Origin: Bacillota bacterium
GTDB lineage: Bacteria > Bacillota > Clostridia > Lachnospirales > Lachnospiraceae
DNA: 64,000 nucleotides
Reading direction: 5' to 3'
NCBI GenBank assembly: GCA_023436065.1
Contig: JAEZKU010000065.1
Coordinates: 29,102-93,101, forward strand
Each line of letters opens with the position of its first letter. Within the stretch, counting starts at the first letter, position 1. Position numbers and translations under genes: made by a program. A model generated the notes under the pieces. The model had not been told where the DNA came from. It made no database searches and saw only the letters and a list, made by a program, of their open reading frames with translations. Shown one piece after another: positions 27,376 through 35,464 of this stretch.

Positions 27376-29063
27376 CTATAATTTTCAATACATTCCTGCA
27401 TTGTCATGATCTTCATTCCGTTAATCCGTGCTCCTCCTTCGGTGGCATCGATAAATTCAATCGTGTCCACCCCCCGGATTCTGTTCTCTATCCACTGACG
27501 GTACATAGTAAAGCTATTGTTCGTAAATACCTTTTCTCCATAAACATCTTCTACCTGCTGCAAGCCCTCTGAGCTGACTACTTTTCTTGACGAACTATCC
27601 GTTGCATGGATATAATTACCTGTATAAGCCAGATCAAGTCCCAGAAATATGATACGCTTGCAACCAAATGCAATCCCCAAGTCCAGTGCTGTTGTACTGA
27701 CTGACCCGCCTGTTTGAATAAGCATGGCATTCCTCTTACCTGCATACTCCTCTGCCCGGTCGAAACCTTTCTGACAGATCATATACTTCTTACCCTGATA
27801 CTTCTGTGCAAAGCCCTTATAGGCTGTTGACAGATAAATCATGGGGATGTCCTCTTGTTCCAAACCTGCAACCTGGGCATATACCCTGGCATTTGCATCA
27901 GTTACGATGAAATAATCCGGTCTTATTCCTGCCTTCAATAATTTGCGTAATACAGTCCCTGTTGTCAGAATAATATCTTTTTTACTGATCTCTTTTAATT
28001 GCAGATAATTTTTATCAAGCGACGGACCAGCTGCAACGATGAATAAATTTTTATTCTTAAATTCTTCTTGTAGTTCATCAGCCAATCCATCATAGTTTTT
28101 AATATTTTCTTTAAAATTGCCCTTTAATATATGACTTTGGTTTATGACAGAGCTGTATTGTAGAAAATAGTTTTCCAAACGGTTTTTTACTGCTTCATTC
28201 TTTTCATTCCTCAGTGATGGATAATGAATGACGAACTCTGTATCATTATCCATAATGCTGATTCGCTCCATAAGCAAGGAATGATCAGGATCATAGATCA
28301 AATCAATTTGATACAATTCCAGCATTGCTTTGATCGGGGCATATACACATGCCAAACGGATTACATTGATATCACTTTCATATATCTCTATATGAACATA
28401 CTCATCTATCAAAGCCAACTCTATCGCATGATATCCCAGACCCAAGCCATAAATCACATAGTTTGACTTATCAGGCGAATACCAGGACTTTGCTAAGTAT
28501 AAAGCCTCTTGCCATACATTAATATTGGAATGGAAATAGTACGTGTCCGTTTGGTTTTTCAATGCCAAGGTATAGTCGCCATAGGAGGTAAATTCTACAG
28601 TAAAATCCTGCGCCTCTATCTCCTCAGGTTTAGGTACCTTGCTAATTAATAATCCCAGTTCAGCATTCTTATATTTTATTGCCTTGATGCTTTCCTGATA
28701 TCTATCATTATCTACAAACAGACCCTCAGTAATAATTACTGCTTCCTGTATCGTTAATAGGACAGGTTTCAGAGTAACCTCATATAAATCAGCGAGCAAT
28801 ACATAGTCCTTTCTTTCCTGCGCATGTAATAGCTCGCTCAAAATAGTCATAAACTCATCCTGATGAACAGAGATATTTTTATCCTCGAAATAATCCTTAC
28901 TCTCCGGAAGGATATTCATAAACTGACTCATTAACGATATCTGGCCATTGATCGTTCTTATAGCAGAATCATAATTTTGAATTCTTAAATAATAAACGAT
29001 CAAATCAATGAATATCAAGATCTGTCTGTTAAGATCGAATAGCTTATAGATAGAAGCCTGCAA
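27360..29063 (-). CDS. Full-length DUF115 / MptE-like flagellin glycosylation protein (TTG start)
   Basis: 567 residues. A helical N-domain (1-110) ends in KDYVLLADLYEVTLKPVL, a small Rossmann-like domain has YVIYGLGLGYHAIELA, and the C-terminal DUF115 domain has IVAAGPSLDKNYLQL, FIVTDANARVY, QTGGSVSTTALDLG and DATEGGARING. DUF115 proteins include Maf motility-associated factors that attach nonulosonic acids to flagellin, which fits NeuB and NeuA in this window. Start is TTG 29063 with GAGGG 7 nt upstream; starting later would break the N-domain shared with 53234 and 23116. It follows the 580-aa secreted protein by 41 nt. Confidence 0.88.
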   Translation of the reverse strand: MQASIYKLFDLNRQILIFIDLIVYYLRIQNYDSAIRTINGQISLMSQFMNILPESKDYFEDKNISVHQDEFMTILSELLHAQERKDYVLLADLYEVTLKPVLLTIQEAVIITEGLFVDNDRYQESIKAIKYKNAELGLLISKVPKPEEIEAQDFTVEFTSYGDYTLALKNQTDTYYFHSNINVWQEALYLAKSWYSPDKSNYVIYGLGLGYHAIELALIDEYVHIEIYESDINVIRLACVYAPIKAMLELYQIDLIYDPDHSLLMERISIMDNDTEFVIHYPSLRNEKNEAVKNRLENYFLQYSSVINQSHILKGNFKENIKNYDGLADELQEEFKNKNLFIVAAGPSLDKNYLQLKEISKKDIILTTGTVLRKLLKAGIRPDYFIVTDANARVYAQVAGLEQEDIPMIYLSTAYKGFAQKYQGKKYMICQKGFDRAEEYAGKRNAMLIQTGGSVSTTALDLGIAFGCKRIIFLGLDLAYTGNYIHATDSSSRKVVSSEGLQQVEDVYGEKVFTNNSFTMYRQWIENRIRGVDTIEFIDATEGGARINGMKIMTMQECIENYSSIAD

Positions 29064-29104
29064 GGTATATCCCTCTTTTCACATATATTAAATTTAGTTT
29101 TAAC

Positions 29105-30847
29105 TTATCTGATGCTCCTGGACATAACCTCAAATTCATATACCACGGATATCTTAATATCACCGGAGGTCCAATTATCCTCTGAGTTTTCTGATATGTT
29201 GCCAATTACTTGAAAAGCATAAACACTACTATCATCATAGCTCTGTAATACGTTATCTTCTGAATAAAAGGCCTTGGATAGCTGAAATACTTCATTCACC
29301 TCAGTGCTTCCTTCCCTGATCGGTATCGATTTCGTCGCTACAGTGATGTGATTGATGTTATTGTATACCACAGGCTCATTTTTATTTACTTCTACCATAT
29401 ATAAATTACACTCTTTAGCAGCTTCGTTCTGATCACGCTTCACATTTAATTCTGTAGACTTTATTGAGAGCTTAATATCTCTGTTGCTGAAGTTCATAAT
29501 TTTTACAGTACTCGAATAAATCCTACCCTTTCCTGCTACTTCATAGGGATCTATGATGATATCGAAGGTGGTCGGCATGACGATTGAAATAATCGGATTG
29601 TCTTCTTCTAATTTTACTTTGTACTCTGCCGTTCTTTCATTCCCCTTCCGGTCCACGGCAGTTACGGATATCGTATATTCTCCGGCTCTATTCAGCAGGA
29701 TCTCAAAGCTTCCGCTGCATAAGATACTGCTCTTAGTCTCCTCATTCGTTTTATACTCTTTTTTAATTAAGTTTGGTCGCTTGATATCTCCACCATTGAT
29801 TGTATAATAGATATCAGCTAAACCAGAAATGTTAATTCCTGATTCAACAATATTCACCGGAATATGATACGGAATATATAACTTACTATCCTGCATTTGA
29901 TTATTATTAATTATGATAAGCGGCGCTTCCAGATCCATTTTCTTCTTAAGTTCTTCTTCCTCCAGCTTCTTCTTGAGTTCTTCCTCCTCAAGCTTCTTCT
30001 GGAGCTCTTCCTCCTCTAACTTCTTCTGGATCTCTTCCTCCTCTAACTTCTTCTGGAGTTCTTCTTCCTCTAACCTCTTCTGGAGCTCTTCTTCCTCAAT
30101 AACCTTATTGTCCTCTTCATCCTCTATGATAACGACATCGATTGCTTCTCCGGTTAACACACCCGGAACCGTTTCAATTACATCCCCAGTTGACGGACCT
30201 GGAACTGCAATAATCGCACTTCCGGTTGACGTATCCGGAACTGCAATAATCGCACTTCCCGTTGACGCATTCGGAATCGTTTCAATTGCACTCCCCGTTG
30301 ACGCATTTGGAATCGTTTCAATTGCACTCCCCGTTGACACATTTGGAATAGCTTCAATTGCACTTCCGGTTAGCACAAAGACATACGTCTCAAGCTCTTC
30401 CTCAGAAGCCGTATCAATACCAGCAGTAATTTCTTCCTCTTTTATTTCTTCCTCTTTTATTTCTTCCTCTTTTATTTTTTCTGTCATGCCAGGTGTTATT
30501 GCTTCAGCTTGAAGCTCTTCAGATAAAATGTCTTTCGATATTAGATCCTCAGAAATTGTATTAGCTGTGATCATATTCTCTTTAAGCAATAATATACTTA
30601 AGGAATACCCCGATGCAGTCTCAAATAATCCATTATCAATAGATACTATATTACTGTTATCTACCTGCTTCACCGAGTTCTGTTCAATAGCTATTATATT
30701 TTCATCAATTACCTTATCTTCATTTTTATATAGTATCGCAGTATCCTCATAACCCAAGGACAGCGTATCATTCAATCCAACAATAAGGCTTATTGTTGCA
30801 ACAACCGTAATTATGCATTTTAATTTATTTACATATCTGCGCAACAT
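29105..30847 (-). CDS. Secreted repeat-rich surface protein with Ig-like and PTT-DF-PxEV domains
   Basis: 580 residues. N-terminal signal/anchor segment (about 10-33: IITVVATISLIVGLNDTLSL). Three low-complexity repeats follow: KEEEI units near residue 125, seven 12-residue units of the type STGSAIETIPNA (about 159-242), and six 9-residue units EEEELQKKL (about 250-304). Next is an Ig-like domain (AGEYTISVTAVDRKGNERTA), then a C-terminal domain with MPTTFDIIIDPYEVAGKGRI that matches the first domain of the 31105 protein. No LPXTG or other anchor is visible. SD AGAGGGG precedes the ATG. Probably surface-exposed with an extended stalk; function unknown. Confidence 0.78.
   Translation of the reverse strand: MLRRYVNKLKCIITVVATISLIVGLNDTLSLGYEDTAILYKNEDKVIDENIIAIEQNSVKQVDNSNIVSIDNGLFETASGYSLSILLLKENMITANTISEDLISKDILSEELQAEAITPGMTEKIKEEEIKEEEIKEEEITAGIDTASEEELETYVFVLTGSAIEAIPNVSTGSAIETIPNASTGSAIETIPNASTGSAIIAVPDTSTGSAIIAVPGPSTGDVIETVPGVLTGEAIDVVIIEDEEDNKVIEEEELQKRLEEEELQKKLEEEEIQKKLEEEELQKKLEEEELKKKLEEEELKKKMDLEAPLIIINNNQMQDSKLYIPYHIPVNIVESGINISGLADIYYTINGGDIKRPNLIKKEYKTNEETKSSILCSGSFEILLNRAGEYTISVTAVDRKGNERTAEYKVKLEEDNPIISIVMPTTFDIIIDPYEVAGKGRIYSSTVKIMNFSNRDIKLSIKSTELNVKRDQNEAAKECNLYMVEVNKNEPVVYNNINHITVATKSIPIREGSTEVNEVFQLSKAFYSEDNVLQSYDDSSVYAFQVIGNISENSEDNWTSGDIKISVVYEFEVMSRSIR
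29936..30097 (-). repeat. Six 27-bp coding repeats (EEEELQKKL)
   Basis: In-frame tandem units of 27 bp encode EEEELQKRL, EEEELQKKL, EEEEIQKKL, EEEELQKKL, EEEELKKKL and EEEELKKKM. Highly charged helix, likely a rigid stalk. Copy number could vary by slippage without breaking the frame. Confidence 0.88.
30122..30373 (-). repeat. Seven 36-bp coding repeats (STGSAIETIPNA type)
   Basis: Tandem 36-bp units encode variants of STGSAIETIPNA; the outer copies are diverged (LTGSAIEAIPNV, STGDVIETVPGV, LTGEAID...). Rich in Ser, Thr and Pro, so a plausible O-glycosylation stretch in a locus full of glycosyltransferases. Confidence 0.85.
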
Positions 30848-31009
30848 AACAGCCCCTCTTTCCTCATAAATTCAAAACAAGCAATTAATTAAATTCAGAT
30901 TTAACTTTCTTGCATAGCAACTATAACTTAATTTTTGTGCTTATGTTTTCTCATTTAAACCCAATCATATTTTCGTTATTACATCATTTAAGAAAATAAA
31001 TAGAATCAA

Positions 31010-31042
31010 CCGCAAAAACCGCATATCATGCGGTTTTTGCGG
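31010..31042 (-). terminator. Terminator after the 359-aa secreted protein gene
   Basis: CCGCAAAAACCGCAT-atc-ATGCGGTTTTTGCGG, a perfect 15-bp stem, 62 nt after the stop codon. The T-run lies within the stem; TTGATTCTATTTATTTT follows on the minus strand. It separates the sigma-28 unit from the 29105 gene. The remaining gap to 30848 is AT-rich without a recognisable promoter. Confidence 0.85.
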
Positions 31043-31104
31043 ATTGTTTAGCAGACTGCTCATCATGCTTCCACTAATACTTCATCAAGTATCATTGCTC
31101 CTAA

Positions 31105-32184
31105 TTATTGAACAACTAAAGTAAATGTTTTAGTTGTCGGAGTAGGGCTATCATTAAATGTTACCCTGAATGTATATGTTTTAGCCGTTATAAAGATAGG
31201 TGCCATAATAGTACCGGTCTTGTTAAGTGTTAATGTAGTACCGGAGAAGTCCCATTCAGCATCAGTTAAAGCATAATAAGATCCTTGATACTCAGCTTCA
31301 ACATTTGTTACAGCAGTAGCAGCTGCAGCGCCTGAACCCAAGTTAACTGCATAATTAACTGAGGTTAAAGACTTACCTATTGTCTTAGTCGTATCTACCA
31401 TGCTGGGAGCTACACTTTCAACCGGAGCAGCAGCACCTGTTACAGACTTAACGTTCTGTGTATCTTCCAGTTCTTCAAATGTACTGTATGCTGTAGTTGT
31501 TACACCCTTAACTTTATAAACAACCTTAACAGTTGCATCTTCTGCTTGCCACTCTGCTTCCGGATTGATTGTTCCTTTGAAACGGAATACCGCTGCAGAT
31601 TTATTAGGATCTACAGAATCAAACTCGTCTGCATCAGCTATACCATCATCATCTGCATCAGTGAAATTAGCCTTATCTAATACATAGGTTAAATTCGCAT
31701 GAGTTTCTTCTTCTTCTAATCCTATCACAGCTTCTTCCGAACTCCAGGTAATATCACCACCGGTCGTAGTAAGTGCAGAACCGTCAGTATCTACTGCAGC
31801 TACCTTTGCCGGTACAGCGACCATGTACATCTCTTTATCATCACCTGTTAAAGCAACATCTTCTGCACTTGTTTCAACAACTACACCAGCTTTAGCCGTT
31901 AAAGAATAAGTAAATGATACTTGAACCGGAATACTACTCTTGTTGATTACAAAGATGTCAGCAGAAGAAATCTGGCTACCATCATCGCCTACTTCAAAGG
32001 GGTTGAAAGCGAAATCTGTGGTAGTTGGTACATTAAAATTAAATACTGGATTTGTTACTGTGGAATCACCATTAATTGTGCCTTCCTTATCTGATGTGTC
32101 ATCTGCGAATGCAGTACTGCTGGTGCCGAGTATCAGCGCTAAGGTTAATAATACTGATACTAATTTCTTTGCTCTTTTTGTCAT
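31105..32184 (-). CDS. Secreted protein with PTT-DF-PxEV domain and Ca-loop-like segment, sigma-28 unit
   Basis: 359 residues. Clear signal peptide (MTKRAKKLVSVLLTLALILG, cleavage after AFA). First domain begins VPTTTDFAFNPFEVGDDGSQ and is shared with the 29105 protein. DADDDGIADADEFD resembles dockerin/thrombospondin type-3 calcium loops. A low-complexity linker leads to a C-terminal Ig-like/X2-like domain (AEWDFSGTTLTLNKTGTI ... YTFRVTFNDS). No anchor motif. AAGGAGGATAAACAA precedes the ATG. Lies 39 nt after the membrane-anchored 177-aa gene and probably shares its flagellar promoter. Function unknown; a surface adhesin or filament-associated protein is inference. Confidence 0.8.
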   Translation of the reverse strand: MTKRAKKLVSVLLTLALILGTSSTAFADDTSDKEGTINGDSTVTNPVFNFNVPTTTDFAFNPFEVGDDGSQISSADIFVINKSSIPVQVSFTYSLTAKAGVVVETSAEDVALTGDDKEMYMVAVPAKVAAVDTDGSALTTTGGDITWSSEEAVIGLEEEETHANLTYVLDKANFTDADDDGIADADEFDSVDPNKSAAVFRFKGTINPEAEWQAEDATVKVVYKVKGVTTTAYSTFEELEDTQNVKSVTGAAAPVESVAPSMVDTTKTIGKSLTSVNYAVNLGSGAAAATAVTNVEAEYQGSYYALTDAEWDFSGTTLTLNKTGTIMAPIFITAKTYTFRVTFNDSPTPTTKTFTLVVQ

Positions 32185-32223
32185 TTGTTTATCCTCCTTG
32201 ATTTTTGTGAAGTCCGGAAAAAG

Positions 32224-32757
32224 TTATTCCGCAATTTCCAATGTAACTGCTATTGAAACCGAAGAAGAAATTTCACCTCCTTCATCCAATAGGTTATATT
32301 TACATATTGCATCATAGCTGCCTTTTTCCAAGGGCTTGTCCAGTTTAAGCTCCTTCAATTTAGTTCCAACTGGGAGAACAGTAGAAGTATAGACTAATTC
32401 ATCTGTATCACTTAGAAATACTTCAAAAAAGACCGGACTATTATTGGATTTAGCATTGGCAACATAAGCATCGCTGGATGCTGCTTCACCATTATCAAAA
32501 TGCCATATAGCATTCATGGTGACTTCATACATACCTGACTGAAGCCTATCATACATCTCACCTGCTATTTCCTCATAATTAGATTCATCAATGACGTAAC
32601 TACCAGTGGGTTCAGGCTCCTTCTTGTTCAGAGCCATGTAAATAAGAATTCCGGTTACTACGATAGCTACCGACATCACACTAAACCCAACAATCATAAT
32701 CTTTTGGGTTTTCGTAAGTTTCTTCTTGATTACCGAACCCTCTTCTTTGTTCTTCAT
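32224..32757 (-). CDS. Small membrane-anchored extracellular protein, first gene of a sigma-28 unit
   Basis: 177 residues. Basic cytoplasmic N-terminus, one membrane segment (about 20-43: IMIVGFSVMSVAIVVTGILI), then an extracytoplasmic beta-rich domain (YEVTMNAIWHFDNGEA ... LPVGTKLKELKLDKPLEKG ... SIAVTLEIAE). The last part resembles small Ig-like domains of pilus- or spore-surface proteins in Clostridia, but I do not recognise a family. AAGGAGGACTTAGAAA precedes the ATG. Transcribed from a perfect sigma-28 promoter. Confidence 0.8.
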   Translation of the reverse strand: MKNKEEGSVIKKKLTKTQKIMIVGFSVMSVAIVVTGILIYMALNKKEPEPTGSYVIDESNYEEIAGEMYDRLQSGMYEVTMNAIWHFDNGEAASSDAYVANAKSNNSPVFFEVFLSDTDELVYTSTVLPVGTKLKELKLDKPLEKGSYDAICKYNLLDEGGEISSSVSIAVTLEIAE

Positions 32758-32818
32758 TTTCTAAGTCCTCCTTAAAGCCATCTCTTAAGTATACAAAGAT
32801 TAATTACTTCTAAAATAT

Positions 32819-32845
32819 TTATCGGCAGATATTGCACTGTCTTTA
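32819..32845 (-). promoter_or_regulatory. Perfect sigma-28 promoter of the 177-aa/359-aa surface protein unit
   Basis: Minus strand: TAAA (32845-32842), exactly 15 nt, GCCGATAA (32826-32819). Complete match to the flagellar late-gene consensus, about 62 nt before ATG 32757. Confidence 0.9.
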
Positions 32846-32888
32846 TAGTATATTTGGAAAATATTCTATTTTTTTTCATTTTTTGATA

Positions 32889-35387
32889 TTAATGGTAATT
32901 ATAGTTCCTCTTTAGATATTTATAGGTGGTTATAGGAACCATTCTCTTGATGCTTTCAAAATCTTTCACCTTTAATTTCTTTCGTACTCTGGAGGCACTG
33001 ATTGGTTCTCCATCCAATTCTTTTCGACCTATGACAAAAAACTCAATTCCATTCCTCGGTAAGATCTCCCTCATTGTGTCGTTATATTGATTCGTAAATT
33101 TATCAAGAGGTTCTTCTCCTGCAAATCGAATAGTAATATTTAAGTAAGGAGCGATATGTTTTGCAAAAATTTCAACATCATCAGTCATATCAACAATAAC
33201 CTCTTGAAGCTGATCCTTCTCAAAATAACCGGGCATTGTCGTTGATGATATAATAAAGGAGCCACTCGGCAACACTTTAATATTATTGTTTTGGTTCAAA
33301 TCTTCCACTCCCAGTCGAACCATAGCAATCCTATCTTCAAAACTAAAGAATGATTTATTTTCCTCTACAACAAAGATATAGAGATATTCCACTTTTTCTA
33401 TCGCAGTTTGAATCAGATATTTATGACCATAAGTAAATGGATTACAATTCATTACAATACTGCCTATACGTTTATCTTTGGTATCCTCAAATCGCTTAAT
33501 ACTTCTTAACCATTCTTCTATAGCAGAAATGCTGTTACTTCCAATGATATTCTCATTTTTAAAGGTAAAGCCTTCTACTGTATTCCTATCCTCTAAGGAT
33601 AATTTCTGCTTGTATTCATTTATAATTGCATTAAGTTCCTCAGCAATGTAGGGAGATAGGTTTCGGTTTATATGTAATAACGTATCCCATATGTTCTCTT
33701 CCAAAGCAGGTATTCTGTTATAGGCATTAATAATAGAATGAGTATTAATACCCCTCTCCTTATAATGATGTGAACTATTCAATACTATAATAATAACAAT
33801 GTCTCCCGGTTTATAATCACACAAGCGCATCTTAAAGCATTGACTCATATAAAAATTTCCGTAATTCTCAACGCAGAATTCACCGTCTAACAGCATCTGC
33901 AATCTGCTTGCAATAGTATCTTCATCCTTCACTACTATACCAAAGGTAATACATGCTCCAAACATACGTACTTTGTTTTTGTCATTATTCCTACTGCTGC
34001 CAACTGTTAAGCGCTTATTATTATAGACATTATAAAAATCACCATTAAAATTTTCTATTTCCGGGTATCCCCGTCTCATTGACAAAGGAAGATTATTATG
34101 TTCCTGCAATACTTCTATATAATCTTCGTATGTCATAAACTTTTTCAGTTCTTTTTTACTTTGAGCATCTAAATTCTCAACATCAATTTTGCCTACACTG
34201 ACATCCCATAAGAAGCCGCGATCTTTAATGTTTCTTAAGGCTTCTTTATTCTCTATCATACTTAGTCCCTGATTAGGCGAATCTATAACAATTGGTATAA
34301 CTCCGTTCGCTGTTAGCTTTGGAATAATATTATACGCAATGTCAAAATCACAAAAATCAGAGTTTCCTAAAGCCTCTGAATAAAAAGCTTGAATTGGCAT
34401 ATGTAGTATTTTGCTCTGATCGAACAAGACATAGCTTTGGTGTATCATAAAATCACAAGATATGATTAATTCCGGAACAAATGGTGCATTTACAAAATGA
34501 TAGCATTGTTCCTTATCATTCCATACCAAATCATCATGATTTGACAAGTGTACCAAATTATTTTTTCTATGCACTAATCTCTCATAGATGCTAAGAGCTA
34601 TGCTGTTAATACCGCAGATAATAATGTCTCCATATATTGATCCAAGTAAATTAACCGAACTCTTATAATTATCTTCAAAGTCACCATATGTTGTATTATC
34701 GAGAAAAAAGACTATTTTACCATAATTGATATACTGTAATTTATATTTCCTATAATATAATCCTTTTAAATAACTTCTGTTATATACGCTATCTACATCC
34801 AAAATGATTGTATCATCAAACGTTATAGAAGCTCGCTTCTTAGTTAATTCTGAAAAGCTCATTTCAACAAAACTTAATTTACTATCCTGAAGCAGTTCTA
34901 AAACGATGCTATAAATATCTTTATTATAATCGGTCTCATTTATTAGAATTGCATTTTTAAATCCATGCATCTGTAGTAGATTAGTTAATTTTGTATCCTT
35001 TTTTGATGATTGATATTTCTTTACAAACTCTATATCTACTGAATTTAACAGCATGTCTGTTCTATAATACTCATATACAATTTCATTCTGGCTGTTTACA
35101 ATTGGAACACATCTAATCTTCCCGCCCGGTTGATCAAGAATTTCATGGGCTTTTTCTTTTGTATCTTCATACAAGAAGGTCATCCTGGTTTGTATCAGAT
35201 CCCTATTTCCTTTTAAATAACGGACAAAATCCCCTAATGTAATGCCTCCATATAAAGCTTTTTCTTTTGTAACATATATCACTTTATACGGATTATTAAT
35301 GAACAACATGGTTAATAACTCATGATTCAAATCCTTTTCTTCATAAATATACATTTCATCTTTAGAGCGAATTGCAATATGATTCAA
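32889..35387 (-). CDS. Large multidomain protein ending in a CitC/cytidylyltransferase-like domain (TTG start)
   Basis: 832 residues. About 1-105 looks like a CBS-type pair (VIYVTKEKALYGGITLGDFV; RCVPIVNSQNEIV). A Rossmann-like region follows (to ~400). About 465-590 resembles an SGNH hydrolase (MFGACITFG with Cys where the nucleophilic Ser is usual; VENYG). About 630-832 is a nucleotidyltransferase fold like the citrate-lyase-ligase C-terminus: MNCNPFTYGHKYLI supplies the xxGH motif (~650) and ISASRVRKKL the ISxSxxR motif (~795). It may activate a polyol or acid for glycan decoration. AAGGAGG lies 8 nt before TTG 35387, while the ATG at 35435 has no binding site; hence the TTG. Confidence 0.75.
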   Translation of the reverse strand: MNHIAIRSKDEMYIYEEKDLNHELLTMLFINNPYKVIYVTKEKALYGGITLGDFVRYLKGNRDLIQTRMTFLYEDTKEKAHEILDQPGGKIRCVPIVNSQNEIVYEYYRTDMLLNSVDIEFVKKYQSSKKDTKLTNLLQMHGFKNAILINETDYNKDIYSIVLELLQDSKLSFVEMSFSELTKKRASITFDDTIILDVDSVYNRSYLKGLYYRKYKLQYINYGKIVFFLDNTTYGDFEDNYKSSVNLLGSIYGDIIICGINSIALSIYERLVHRKNNLVHLSNHDDLVWNDKEQCYHFVNAPFVPELIISCDFMIHQSYVLFDQSKILHMPIQAFYSEALGNSDFCDFDIAYNIIPKLTANGVIPIVIDSPNQGLSMIENKEALRNIKDRGFLWDVSVGKIDVENLDAQSKKELKKFMTYEDYIEVLQEHNNLPLSMRRGYPEIENFNGDFYNVYNNKRLTVGSSRNNDKNKVRMFGACITFGIVVKDEDTIASRLQMLLDGEFCVENYGNFYMSQCFKMRLCDYKPGDIVIIIVLNSSHHYKERGINTHSIINAYNRIPALEENIWDTLLHINRNLSPYIAEELNAIINEYKQKLSLEDRNTVEGFTFKNENIIGSNSISAIEEWLRSIKRFEDTKDKRIGSIVMNCNPFTYGHKYLIQTAIEKVEYLYIFVVEENKSFFSFEDRIAMVRLGVEDLNQNNNIKVLPSGSFIISSTTMPGYFEKDQLQEVIVDMTDDVEIFAKHIAPYLNITIRFAGEEPLDKFTNQYNDTMREILPRNGIEFFVIGRKELDGEPISASRVRKKLKVKDFESIKRMVPITTYKYLKRNYNYH

Positions 35388-35464
35388 TAGATAACCCTCC
35401 TTAACACAATATAATCTATTCATGATCGTAGGCAACTTACATCATCAGAATTAAATGAAACATA

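Noticed and set aside
29936..30373. Possible CRISPR array
   Set aside because: Direct repeats are contiguous, in frame and without unique spacers; they are coding tandem repeats.
29913..30512. 199-residue Ser-rich plus-strand frame
   Set aside because: Antisense of the Glu/Lys and STGSAI repeats; low complexity, no binding site.
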